From NCBI GenBank assembly GCA_022827165.1, contig JAJDTN010000192.1, positions 1 through 24,011 on the forward strand: DNA of 24,011 bases. Direction: 5' to 3'. The notes beneath the pieces are model-generated. The model did not search any database. It was not told where the DNA came from and saw nothing but the letters and a program-made list of their open reading frames with translations. Of the stretch, positions 1 through 7,948 are shown in pieces (the stretch's first letter is position 1; every line of letters begins with the position of its first letter). Origin of the DNA: Candidatus Latescibacterota bacterium. Its GTDB lineage: Bacteria > Latescibacterota > UBA2968 > UBA8231. Made by a program: the position numbers and the translations under genes.

Positions 1-1766
1 AGGGGATGCACCTGTCGGCGCGGTACCACGAGGACGGGGCGGTCACCGCCGGTCTGCGCCTCGAGCTGGGCGGACTGGGGCTGTGGACGCGGTCCCGGCG
101 CGACGGGGAACGCTCGCGCAACCTCTACCTGGTGCGCCTCGGGCCCAACCGCGGGACCGTGCTCGCGCCCCTGCACCGGCGCCGGCCGCGCATGGCCCGC
201 CTCGACCTGCGCGGCCCGGTGAAGCACCGCGTCGTCCCCCTCTTCGACGACGGCCGCTCCCACCTCGACCTGCTCCTCGCCCTGCGCCGGGTGGAGCGCG
301 ATCCCGCCCTGGCCGGCGTCGCCGTCAACCTCTCGGAGGTGCGGCTGGACCCGGCCATGTCGTGGGAGCTGCGCCGGCGCCTGCAGCGCATCCGGCAGGC
401 CGGCAAGCGCGTCGTCGCGCACGTGGACCGCGCCGACCTGCGCGGCTATCACCTCGCCTCGGCGGCGGACCGCGTCGTCCTCGACCCGCTGGGGGGGATC
501 GCCTTGCAGGGGTTCGCCGCCGGCCGGCTCTACCTGCGCGGCGCCCTCGACAAGCTCGGCATCGGCAGCCAGGCCTGGCACTATCACGAGTACAAGACCG
601 GCCCCGAGCTCTTCACCCGCACCGACATGTCCGAGCCGGAGCGCGAGCAGATGCAGGCCCTCGTGGACGGCGCCTACGAGCGCGCCCGGGCCGACATCAG
701 CGAGGCCCGCGGCCTGACGCCGGAGGCCTTCGACGAACTGTTGGACGAGGTCGCCCTGCTCACGCCCGGGGCGGCCCTGGCCCGCGGGCTCGTGGACTCG
801 GTGGGACGCTGGGACGCCGAGGAGGGCCCGTCCCTGGACGAGCTGCCGCCGCCGCCGGTGGACGAGGCGTGGGGGGCGCCGCCCACGGTGGCCCTCGTGT
901 ACGCCCTCGGCGTCTGCGCCATGGACACCGGGATCCGCGCCCGCCGGCTCTCCCGGGAGCTGCGCGACCTGGCCGGCCAGGGGCGGATCGGCGCCGTGGT
1001 CCTGCGCATCGACTCCCCCGGGGGGGACCCGCTGGCCTCGGACCTGGTGGCCGAGGCGATCCGCCAGGTCCGCGCCGAGAAGCCCCTCGTCGTCTCCCAG
1101 GGGCGCTGGGCGACCTCCGGCGGCTACTGGGTGTCGATGGAGGCCGACGCCATCGCCGCCACTCCGGAGACGGTCACCGGCAACATCGGCGTCTGGGCGA
1201 GCTGGCTCTACAACCAGGGCTTCCGCGAGCGGCTGGGGCTGACCATCGACTACGTGCAGGCCGGCGAGCACGCCGACCTCGGCCTGGGGATGCCCCTGCC
1301 CCTGCTCGGCGGGACCCTGCCCGACCGCCCCTTCGACGAGGAGGAGGCGGCTCTCTTCGGGACCGCCCTGGAGACGCTCTACGACGGCTTCGTCGACCGC
1401 GTCGCCGAGGCCCGGGGCCGCACGCCCGAAGAGATCGAAGCCGTCGCCCGCGGACGCGTGTGGTCCGGCCCCGGCGCCCTGCAGGCCGGCCTGGTGGACA
1501 CCCTGGGCGGCCTGGAGACGGCCCTGGCCGCCGCCGGCGAGCGGGCCGGCCTCGACGCGGGGCGGCTGCGCGTGGTGGAGCGGCCGCCCGCGGACCCGTT
1601 TTCCCTGCCGGTCCTCACGGACCTGCTGCGGGGCGCGCGGGGCTCTGCCGAGGCCCCTTTCTGGATCGACTGGCTGCGTCTGAGGCTGGACCACAACGGC
1701 CGGCCCCTGCTGATGCCGCCGGAACCCGTTCTCGACGAGCTGGGCCCGCCCCGGCCGCACCCCTGA
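1..1766 (+). CDS. sppA: Signal peptide peptidase SppA, 67K type (5' end missing)
   Basis: Membrane-bound serine protease of the ClpP/crotonase fold (peptidase family S49) that degrades leftover signal peptides. The frame is open to the window edge. The first ATG (position 6) has no proper ribosome site and no membrane anchor follows it, so I infer that the true start and N-terminal anchor lie upstream. Counting from that ATG, 586 residues are visible, with two tandem S49 repeats. The Lys of the Ser-Lys dyad is K197 in HEYKTGPELF, and the nucleophile is S371 in WATSGGYW, followed by TGNIGVW; both match the E. coli 67K SppA arrangement (Lys in the first repeat, Ser in the second). The length fits this class rather than short archaeal or Bacillus SppA. 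The stop overlaps the ribosome site of the next gene, so it heads or sits inside a four-gene + strand set. Identification is firm; only the N terminus is uncertain. Confidence 0.93.
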   Translation, partial: GMHLSARYHEDGAVTAGLRLELGGLGLWTRSRRDGERSRNLYLVRLGPNRGTVLAPLHRRRPRMARLDLRGPVKHRVVPLFDDGRSHLDLLLALRRVERDPALAGVAVNLSEVRLDPAMSWELRRRLQRIRQAGKRVVAHVDRADLRGYHLASAADRVVLDPLGGIALQGFAAGRLYLRGALDKLGIGSQAWHYHEYKTGPELFTRTDMSEPEREQMQALVDGAYERARADISEARGLTPEAFDELLDEVALLTPGAALARGLVDSVGRWDAEEGPSLDELPPPPVDEAWGAPPTVALVYALGVCAMDTGIRARRLSRELRDLAGQGRIGAVVLRIDSPGGDPLASDLVAEAIRQVRAEKPLVVSQGRWATSGGYWVSMEADAIAATPETVTGNIGVWASWLYNQGFRERLGLTIDYVQAGEHADLGLGMPLPLLGGTLPDRPFDEEEAALFGTALETLYDGFVDRVAEARGRTPEEIEAVARGRVWSGPGALQAGLVDTLGGLETALAAAGERAGLDAGRLRVVERPPADPFSLPVLTDLLRGARGSAEAPFWIDWLRLRLDHNGRPLLMPPEPVLDELGPPRPHP

Positions 1767-1777
1767 AGGAGAGACCC

Positions 1778-2905
1778 GTGGACCCGACGCAGTCCCGAGA
1801 GCTGTACGCCGACCTGGGCGCCGTACCCGTGATCAATGCCAAGGGCAACCTCACCATGCTCGGGGGCTCGGCGCCCTCGCCGACGGTGGCGGCGGCCATG
1901 GAGCTGTCGAGCCGCTACTACGTCGACATGGACCAGCTCCTGGCCGGCAGCGGCATCGTCGTCTCCGGCCTCCTCGGCTGCGAGGCGGCCCTGGTGACCC
2001 CCGGCTGCGCCGCCGCCCTGGTCCTCGGCACGGCGGCCTGCATCACCGGCGACGAACCGGAGCTCATGGAGCGCCTCCCCGACACCTCGGGCCTGAAGGG
2101 CGAGGTCGTCATCCAGGCGCCGCAGCGCTACAAGTACGACCGCGTCGTGCGCATGACCGGCGCGCGCCTCGTCGAGTCCGGCACCGCCGGGTCGTGCACC
2201 CGCGACGACTTCGCCGCTTCCCTGGGCAGCGGCACCGCGGCCGTGCTCTACCCCTGTGTCGCCGAGCCGGAGGGATTCCTGTCCCTGGAGGAGGTCCTGG
2301 AGATCGCCGGCAACGCCGGCGTGCCGGTGATCGGCGACGCCGCCTGGCGCGTGCAGCCCCTCGACGTGTTCCGCCACTTCGCCACCTGCGGCGCCGACCT
2401 CGTCGGATTCGGCGCCAAGTACTTCGGCGCGCCGAACTCATCCGGCCTGCTGTGCGGCCGCCGGGACCTCGTGGAGGCGGCCCGGGCCCACGCCTTCGCC
2501 GCCTTCGAGCGCCGCGGCTTCTCCGGGTACGGCCGCCCCCTGAAGATCGACCGCCAGGAGGTGGTGGGCGTGGTCGCCGCCCTGAGGGAGTGGCTGCGCG
2601 AGGAGAACCATACGGCGCGGGACGAGGCGGCCAGCCGCCGCGGCCGCGCCCTGCGCGACCAGCTCGCGGGCCTCCCGGGGGTGCGCCTGGTGCCGGCCGA
2701 CGGCGACAGCGTCACCAGCCTCGGTCTGATCCTGGGCGCGGAAGCCCCCGTCGGCGGCGCCGGCCTGGCCGATCTCCTGGAGCAAGGCAACCCCTCCATC
2801 TGGGCCCACGGCGAGGGCGCCTCGGTGGGGTTCTCCATGTACACGGTGCAGGACGGCGACGAGGCCGAGATCGCGCGCCGGGTGCGGGAGATCCTGGAGG
2901 GGTGA
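1778..2905 (+). CDS. SelA/DgaE-like PLP-dependent enzyme
   Basis: A 375-residue fold-type I PLP enzyme of the family containing selenocysteine synthase SelA and D-glucosaminate-6-phosphate ammonia-lyase DgaE. The GTG start is chosen because AAGGAGAG lies just upstream (about 1766-1773) and the family-typical N terminus (ELYADLGAVPVINAKGNLT) begins there; the same frame is open much further upstream but only as an out-of-frame shadow of sppA. Visible features are the glycine/alanine-rich cofactor region (TPGCAAALVLGTAA, about 74-87), the PLP-ring aspartate D187 in VPVIGDAAW, and the Schiff-base lysine K214 in GFGAKYFGAPN. Length suits DgaE-like enzymes and is short for true SelA (about 450 residues); no tRNA-binding N-terminal domain is present, so selenocysteine synthesis is unlikely. 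The substrate is unknown; ammonia-lyase, racemase or related chemistry on an amino acid or amino sugar is the family expectation. It is followed 20 nt later by an asparaginase-family gene. Confidence 0.8.
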   Translation: MDPTQSRELYADLGAVPVINAKGNLTMLGGSAPSPTVAAAMELSSRYYVDMDQLLAGSGIVVSGLLGCEAALVTPGCAAALVLGTAACITGDEPELMERLPDTSGLKGEVVIQAPQRYKYDRVVRMTGARLVESGTAGSCTRDDFAASLGSGTAAVLYPCVAEPEGFLSLEEVLEIAGNAGVPVIGDAAWRVQPLDVFRHFATCGADLVGFGAKYFGAPNSSGLLCGRRDLVEAARAHAFAAFERRGFSGYGRPLKIDRQEVVGVVAALREWLREENHTARDEAASRRGRALRDQLAGLPGVRLVPADGDSVTSLGLILGAEAPVGGAGLADLLEQGNPSIWAHGEGASVGFSMYTVQDGDEAEIARRVREILEG

Positions 2906-2925
2906 AGGCGGAGGGGGCGCGCAAC

Positions 2926-3834
2926 ATGGCGTCCCATCGCGGCGGGCCGGCCCCCTCCTCCCGGAGCGGCCCCGTTTTCGTCTCCACCTGGGCCTTCGGC
3001 CGGGCGGCCAACAAGACCGCCGCGAAGACCCTGGACACGGGCGGCCTGCTGGACGCGGTGGAGCAGGGCATCCGCCTCGTGGAGGCGGACCCGGAGGAAC
3101 ACTCCGTCGGTCTCGGAGGCACACCGAACGCCGACGGGGTCGTGCAGCTCGACGCCTGCTTCATGGACGGCGAGGCGCAGCGGGCCGGCAGCGTCGCCGC
3201 CCTCGAGGGGATCGAGCACCCCATCTCCGTGGCCCGCCGGGTGATGGAGGTCACCCCCCACGTGATGCTCGCCGGCGAAGGCGCCCGGCGCTTCGCCCTC
3301 GCCCAGGGCTTCGAGTCCGCGGAGCTGCTGACCGAGGACCGCCACCAGCGCTGGGAGGCCTGGCGCCGGGAGCAGCAGGGGCCGCCGCCGATCCCGGAGA
3401 GCCACGACACCTTCGCCCTCCTCGGCCGGTGCGGCGACGGCCGCCTGGCCGGCGGCTGCTCGACCAGCGGCTGGGGATACAAGCTGCCGGGCCGGGTGGG
3501 GGACTCGCCCATCGTCGGCGGCGGTCTCTACGTGGACGGCGAGGTGGGCGCCGCCGGGGCCACCGGCCTCGGCGAGAACATCATGCGCTACTGCGGCTCG
3601 TACCGAGTCGTCGACCTCATGGCGCGCGGCGCCGGTCCGCAGTCGGCCTGCGTCGAGACGGTGCGCCACATCCTGCGCCGGGACCCGCGCCCGGCGGAGC
3701 AGCTCTCCTGCTTCTTCATCGCTCTCGACAAGCAAGGCCGCAGCGGCGCGGCCGGGACCTCCGGCGGATTCAGCTACTGCGTGACCACCGACGAGGGCAG
3801 CCGGCTCATCGACGCCGAGGTCGTCACCCTGTAA
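2926..3834 (+). CDS. N4-(beta-N-acetylglucosaminyl)-L-asparaginase family (Ntn hydrolase)
   Basis: A 302-residue N-terminal-nucleophile hydrolase of the glycosylasparaginase/isoaspartyl peptidase family. These precursors cut themselves before a threonine, which becomes the nucleophile. The expected cleavage motif is present as ESHDTFALLG with T162 as nucleophile, followed by GGCSTSGWGYKLPGRVGDSP and the downstream GATGLGENIMR block, as in glycosylasparaginases. The N-terminal STWAFG and later GGTPNADG blocks also fit. The ATG at 2926 has GGAGGGG 9 nt upstream; an in-frame GTG at 2902 would overlap the previous stop but has a poorly spaced site. With the ATG start no signal peptide is visible, although many bacterial glycosylasparaginases are periplasmic, so this copy is probably cytosolic. 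Likely substrates are Asn-linked amides or isoaspartyl dipeptides; which one cannot be read from sequence. Confidence 0.88.
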   Translation: MASHRGGPAPSSRSGPVFVSTWAFGRAANKTAAKTLDTGGLLDAVEQGIRLVEADPEEHSVGLGGTPNADGVVQLDACFMDGEAQRAGSVAALEGIEHPISVARRVMEVTPHVMLAGEGARRFALAQGFESAELLTEDRHQRWEAWRREQQGPPPIPESHDTFALLGRCGDGRLAGGCSTSGWGYKLPGRVGDSPIVGGGLYVDGEVGAAGATGLGENIMRYCGSYRVVDLMARGAGPQSACVETVRHILRRDPRPAEQLSCFFIALDKQGRSGAAGTSGGFSYCVTTDEGSRLIDAEVVTL

Positions 3835-3895
3835 GCGGACTGGGCGGCGGCCTCTCGGCCGTCTGCAGCGAACGATCCAACCTGAGGAGTCCGCC

Positions 3896-5176
3896 ATGGA
3901 GCGACGCGGGTTCGTCAAGACCCTGGCCGCGGCCACCCTGCCCTGGTCCCGGCTGTCAGGCACCGCCCACGCGCTGGAGGAACTGGAGAAGGACTTGGCC
4001 GCCGCGGGGGAGGGGGCCTCCCGGTGGAGCCGCCTGCGGCAGGAGTTCCAGTTGAAGCCGGGCTTCGCGCACTTCAACACCGGGAGCTGCGGCGCCGCGC
4101 CGAAGGCCGTCACCGAGGCCGTGGCCCGGTACAGTCACGAGCTTGAAGGCGATCCGGTGCGGAATACCTTCGGCGGCCTGGGAAGCCGGATGGAGGATGT
4201 ACGCCGTCTGGCCGCCGACTTCCTCGGGGCGGACCTGTCGGAGACCGCCCTCACGCGCAACACCACCGAAGGCATGAACGGCGTCGCCACCGGCATCGAC
4301 TGGGAGCCGGGCGACGAGGTGCTCACCACCAACCACGAGCACGGCGGCGGCATGGTCTGCTGGCAGCATGTCAGGAAGCACCGCGGCGTCGTCGTGAAAT
4401 ACCTGAAGATGCCGACTCCACTGAGGGACAAGGACGAGTTCCTCGATCTCCTGGAGCGGCATCTGACCCCCCGCACGCGGGTGTGCAGCCTCATGGACGT
4501 CGACACGATCACGGGCCTGCGCTATCCGCTGGCCGACGTGGCCCGGATCACGCGACCCCGGGGCGTCCTGCTCGTCTGCGACGGCGCTCAATCGCCGGGG
4601 ATGCTCGACGTGGACGTCAAAGCCCTCGGAGTCGACACCTTCGCCTCCAGCAGCCACAAGTGGATGCTGGCCCCGAAGGGCAGCGGCCTGCTCTACATCC
4701 GCCGGCAGGTGCAGGACCGGGTGCAACCCGTCTTTCTGTATTCCGGATACGGCGGCTACTCCGCCTCTTCCGGCACCCGCGACGTGGCCGGCATCCTCGG
4801 CCACGGGGTGGCCATGGAGTTCCACAACCTCCTTGGGCGGGACCGCGTCGAGGCCCGCTGCCGCGAGCTGAGCGCCCGCCTGCGGGGGCATCTGGAGGGG
4901 ATCCCGAAGGTGAGGATCCTCACCCCGGAGCAGCCGGAACTTTCCGGGGGAATCCTCACCTTCTCGGTGGACGGCCTGAGCGCAAGTCTGCTGGCGAGCC
5001 GGCTCCTGGAGGAGCACGACATGGCCGTCAAGGTCGCCCAGGGGACCTACGCCTTCGTCCCCGACCCGGACGTGGAGGGCGAGAGCTACAACGCTCTCCG
5101 GGTCTCCACCCACATCTACAACGACGAGGCCGACGTGGACCGCCTGGCGGCGGCGGTGGAGGGGATGGCGGGCTGA
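3896..5176 (+). CDS. Class V aminotransferase-fold PLP enzyme with Tat-like signal
   Basis: A 426-residue fold-type I PLP enzyme of the class V aminotransferase/isopenicillin-N-epimerase/cysteine-desulfurase superfamily. The ATG has GAGGAG about 7 nt upstream. Residues 1-26 look like a short Tat signal: RRGFVK (residues 3-8) fits the twin-arginine pattern, followed by a weakly hydrophobic stretch and a possible TAHA cleavage site. The mature protein begins with a helix-rich linker and then FAHFNTGSCG, the family N-terminal block. The PLP-binding aspartate is D229 in LVCDGAQSPG, and the Schiff-base lysine is K255 in SSSHKWMLAPKGSG. No desulfurase-type catalytic cysteine loop is evident. The Pseudomonas PvdN protein is a precedent for a Tat-exported enzyme of this fold. 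Export and substrate are inferred; the fold is secure. It ends the + strand gene set, 105 nt from the convergent res gene. Confidence 0.85.
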   Translation: MERRGFVKTLAAATLPWSRLSGTAHALEELEKDLAAAGEGASRWSRLRQEFQLKPGFAHFNTGSCGAAPKAVTEAVARYSHELEGDPVRNTFGGLGSRMEDVRRLAADFLGADLSETALTRNTTEGMNGVATGIDWEPGDEVLTTNHEHGGGMVCWQHVRKHRGVVVKYLKMPTPLRDKDEFLDLLERHLTPRTRVCSLMDVDTITGLRYPLADVARITRPRGVLLVCDGAQSPGMLDVDVKALGVDTFASSSHKWMLAPKGSGLLYIRRQVQDRVQPVFLYSGYGGYSASSGTRDVAGILGHGVAMEFHNLLGRDRVEARCRELSARLRGHLEGIPKVRILTPEQPELSGGILTFSVDGLSASLLASRLLEEHDMAVKVAQGTYAFVPDPDVEGESYNALRVSTHIYNDEADVDRLAAAVEGMAG

Positions 5177-5281
5177 AGTGGGTCGCACTGGGACCCTTGG
5201 CTGGCCGGATGGCCAAGTGCGAGCGTACCCAGATTAGGCACTGACCGACCACCAATCCCACCGTATCGGACATCTTCGCAA

Positions 5282-7945
5282 CTACTCCAGTGGATCACCA
5301 CTTCCTCCTCTGCCCTGAGTCGCGATCCGCTCCAGCAGCTGCTGCCGCACGTCCTTCCCGTGGATGTTCCTCTCCGCGATCACGAACAACCCCTGCCCCC
5401 GGCTTACCCGCTCCCACAAGGCTCCGATGGTTCGCTTTTCGACCGTGTCAGTCCCTTCGGCGATGTGGGCGCCCTTGTATTCCACCACAAGAAGACGGTC
5501 GTCCTTCAGCAAGGCAACGAAGTCCGGGTAGAACCTGCCCGAGGCTGTAGGCAGCCAGAAAGAGGCCGAGTGGCGGGCAACGTTCCGGATCCAGTACCTC
5601 ACCTCCGGCAAGCCGTCGATAGTCTGAGCGCACCTCACCTCTTCTCCGTCGTCGGCACCGTCAAAGGCAGGAACCCGATCGGGACCCAGGAAGTGCTTCG
5701 CTGGCTTCCACGACCCACGATAGCAGCGCTGATCCAGATAGATACCCTCTTTGAAGGTGAAGGGGGAGTCGAAAGAGACCGTCACCTGGGCCTCCGACGC
5801 AAGGAGGCGCCTCTGATAGACACTGTCCCGCTCCTTCTGCCGAATACCCAGGATTTTCTTTTCGACTGTTCGCGCAAGCAGGAACTTGCAGCGCATTAGA
5901 GCCGCAATGGACACTCCCCTTGCCTTCAGCAAGTGATCGACCAGTTGTCCCAGCCATTTGAGCAGTTCGATTTGATGGATGTCCGGTTGGCGAACCTGCC
6001 GGTCCAGCCACAGCACAAGAGCCTCCGGAGTCCACCCCTCGACGGCAATATCTAACGCAAATTCCTCCTGCTCCCCAGCAGAATGGTAGGTAACCTTCCT
6101 GCCATCGATGTCAATCTCATAGCGCCGTGCTATCTCCCGCACGTTGAATTCCTGTTCATCCATCCTCGCCGAGTGGTTGAGAAGGGACCAGTCGTGGTCC
6201 TCCATGAACACGTCCGTGTCGGCGAATTCGAGGGCGCCTTGAACACTGGACATGAGTCGGGGGACCTCGAATGCCTGCCCTTGGGCGGCGGCTGGAACCT
6301 GATCCTTGATACTCACCCGGTGCTTTGCGAGCGCAGTCGAAAAAGCATGCCGTTCCCCTTCGGGCAAGGCTTCGTATATCACGTGCTCACAATCCTGATG
6401 CACCCACCCATCAATCGCGATTTCCACCTCCCCTTCCCCAGAAACGTCCCGCAGAGGCACCTTGGCCTCTTTGAGCTTCGACAAGATCTCCGGAGTTACC
6501 GCCGTCCTATACTTGAACTGCGGATTCGGCTTCACCTTGGGGCCGAACAAATCGGCCTGATCCTCCCGTTGCCCTGCGACCGCCTCGATCTGGTCGCGCG
6601 CCTCCTCCTCCTCGAAACCCATGCCTATTAGCTTGTCGACCAAGGCACGGGCCGCCTCACCAAAGGAAGGTTCCGACAGGAAGGCATAGGCTCTATTGAG
6701 ATCGGCCGACTGGCGACGCCGGGCGTATGGCATCCGCAGTACCCGGCCAAGGAGCTGCTCCACATCCGTTGCGCTTCGGATTCGGGACACTGAGCAGAAC
6801 ACGTAGGCGAAGGAGCAGTCCCAACCTTCCTTGAGTGCCTCGACCGTGATGACGTATTCGACGGGACACGTGCGGTCGAACAGGTCGATACCGTCCAATT
6901 CACGCTGGTTCCCGGTGGCGATAGCGATCTTCTCCTCTGGAATCTGCTCTCCCTCCACCAGGTACTCCTTCAACGCCTCGACCGTCACCTCCTGGTTCTT
7001 TGGCTGCGCTTGGAACAGGACTATCGGACGGACATACTCCTCATCCTCGCTTGCGGTCTTCGCAAGCGACGCACGGGCGGCGATGGCCCCATTCACGGCG
7101 TTCTGCCAGCTGTCGTGCTCTGAGAGCATGATGGGCAGCTTGATCATCTCTTCCTGCTTGAGCTCCTGAGCGCGCACGCTGTACAGAATGTTTGACTTGG
7201 GTCGCGGCGTCGCCGTAAACTCGACTATTGCGCACGGGTTGACCCTCTTCTGCATATCCCGCGTCAGGCCTGTGACAGCGTTATGCGCTTCGTCGACCAC
7301 CATCAGGGGCCGGTGGCGATGCAGTAGGTTGGCGAAGGAGAACTTTATTGCACCAGTTTGCAGTCTCTCCATGCCCGGCGGCGTATCCTGAACCGAGGCG
7401 AAATGCGCTTCCATCTCCTCGTTGTGGGCATAGACTTTGCGGCCCTCGGTGCTCTTGACTCGTAGCGTCTGAATCGTGCCCACCACGATGCAGCACTGAC
7501 TCCGCACATCTTGGGGTCGAAGGTGGGTGAAGTCCGCGATGTCAAATACGCGAACTCGGCCGTCGAAATCTCGGTTCAACACTTCCCGGTAAGCATGGCG
7601 GCTGTCCTTGAGCGCTTCCACCGTCTGGCGACGGATCGTATTCGTGGGAACCAGCCAAAGGACCAGCGGATGGTCCCTCTCGATCCAGGCACTTCGTGCA
7701 ACGGCAACGCCATGCGCAGCAAGGATTGTCTTGCCGCCACCGGTAGGGAGGCGTAAGCAGACGTAGGGGACCTCCGGTAGTCCTCTCAGTTCCTCATAGG
7801 GGCCAGCATGGCCTCCCAACCGCTCCGCCAACTCCGGTTCAACGGTTATCTCTTCGTAGGCTTTGCTCGGTCCCACGGCACGAGCTAGCTCCAAGAACCG
7901 CTGTAGGACCGAAAGGGTGTCCGCCTGGTATTCCTTCAGTTCCAC
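5282..7945 (-). CDS. res: Type III-like restriction subunit Res (helicase-nuclease)
   Basis: An 887-residue DEAD/DEAH-family translocase with a C-terminal nuclease, the Res subunit of a Type III-like restriction system. Motifs in order: Walker A PTGGGKT (67-73), DEAH box VVDEAH (216-221), motif III-like FTATP (243-247), motif VI-like QLLGRVLRMP (397-406), and a C-terminal PD-(D/E)XK nuclease with FYPDFV (D808) and VEYKG (E822, K824). All key residues look intact. It is a little shorter than EcoP1I/EcoP15I Res (about 970). The GTG start lies 3 nt after the mod stop (TGA-CCC-GTG) with only a weak ribosome site, which suggests translational coupling to mod. Base composition is visibly less GC-rich than the flanking operons, suggesting horizontal acquisition. 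It would cut unmodified foreign DNA in complex with Mod. Confidence 0.92.
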   Translation of the reverse strand: MELKEYQADTLSVLQRFLELARAVGPSKAYEEITVEPELAERLGGHAGPYEELRGLPEVPYVCLRLPTGGGKTILAAHGVAVARSAWIERDHPLVLWLVPTNTIRRQTVEALKDSRHAYREVLNRDFDGRVRVFDIADFTHLRPQDVRSQCCIVVGTIQTLRVKSTEGRKVYAHNEEMEAHFASVQDTPPGMERLQTGAIKFSFANLLHRHRPLMVVDEAHNAVTGLTRDMQKRVNPCAIVEFTATPRPKSNILYSVRAQELKQEEMIKLPIMLSEHDSWQNAVNGAIAARASLAKTASEDEEYVRPIVLFQAQPKNQEVTVEALKEYLVEGEQIPEEKIAIATGNQRELDGIDLFDRTCPVEYVITVEALKEGWDCSFAYVFCSVSRIRSATDVEQLLGRVLRMPYARRRQSADLNRAYAFLSEPSFGEAARALVDKLIGMGFEEEEARDQIEAVAGQREDQADLFGPKVKPNPQFKYRTAVTPEILSKLKEAKVPLRDVSGEGEVEIAIDGWVHQDCEHVIYEALPEGERHAFSTALAKHRVSIKDQVPAAAQGQAFEVPRLMSSVQGALEFADTDVFMEDHDWSLLNHSARMDEQEFNVREIARRYEIDIDGRKVTYHSAGEQEEFALDIAVEGWTPEALVLWLDRQVRQPDIHQIELLKWLGQLVDHLLKARGVSIAALMRCKFLLARTVEKKILGIRQKERDSVYQRRLLASEAQVTVSFDSPFTFKEGIYLDQRCYRGSWKPAKHFLGPDRVPAFDGADDGEEVRCAQTIDGLPEVRYWIRNVARHSASFWLPTASGRFYPDFVALLKDDRLLVVEYKGAHIAEGTDTVEKRTIGALWERVSRGQGLFVIAERNIHGKDVRQQLLERIATQGRGGSGDPLE

Positions 7946-7948
7946 GGG

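Noticed and set aside
83..1777. N-terminal extension of the SelA-like gene
   Set aside because: The frame is open but is a Pro/Arg-rich shadow of sppA; family homology and a ribosome site begin at 1778.
2248..4113. 621-codon minus-strand frame opposite the asparaginase
   Set aside because: Low-complexity antisense product; the + strand gene has a clear catalytic motif.
5180..5217. Hairpins GGGTC/GACCC and TGGCC-GGAT-GGCCA between the convergent genes as terminators
   Set aside because: Short stems and no T-run on either strand; could be chance in GC-rich DNA.
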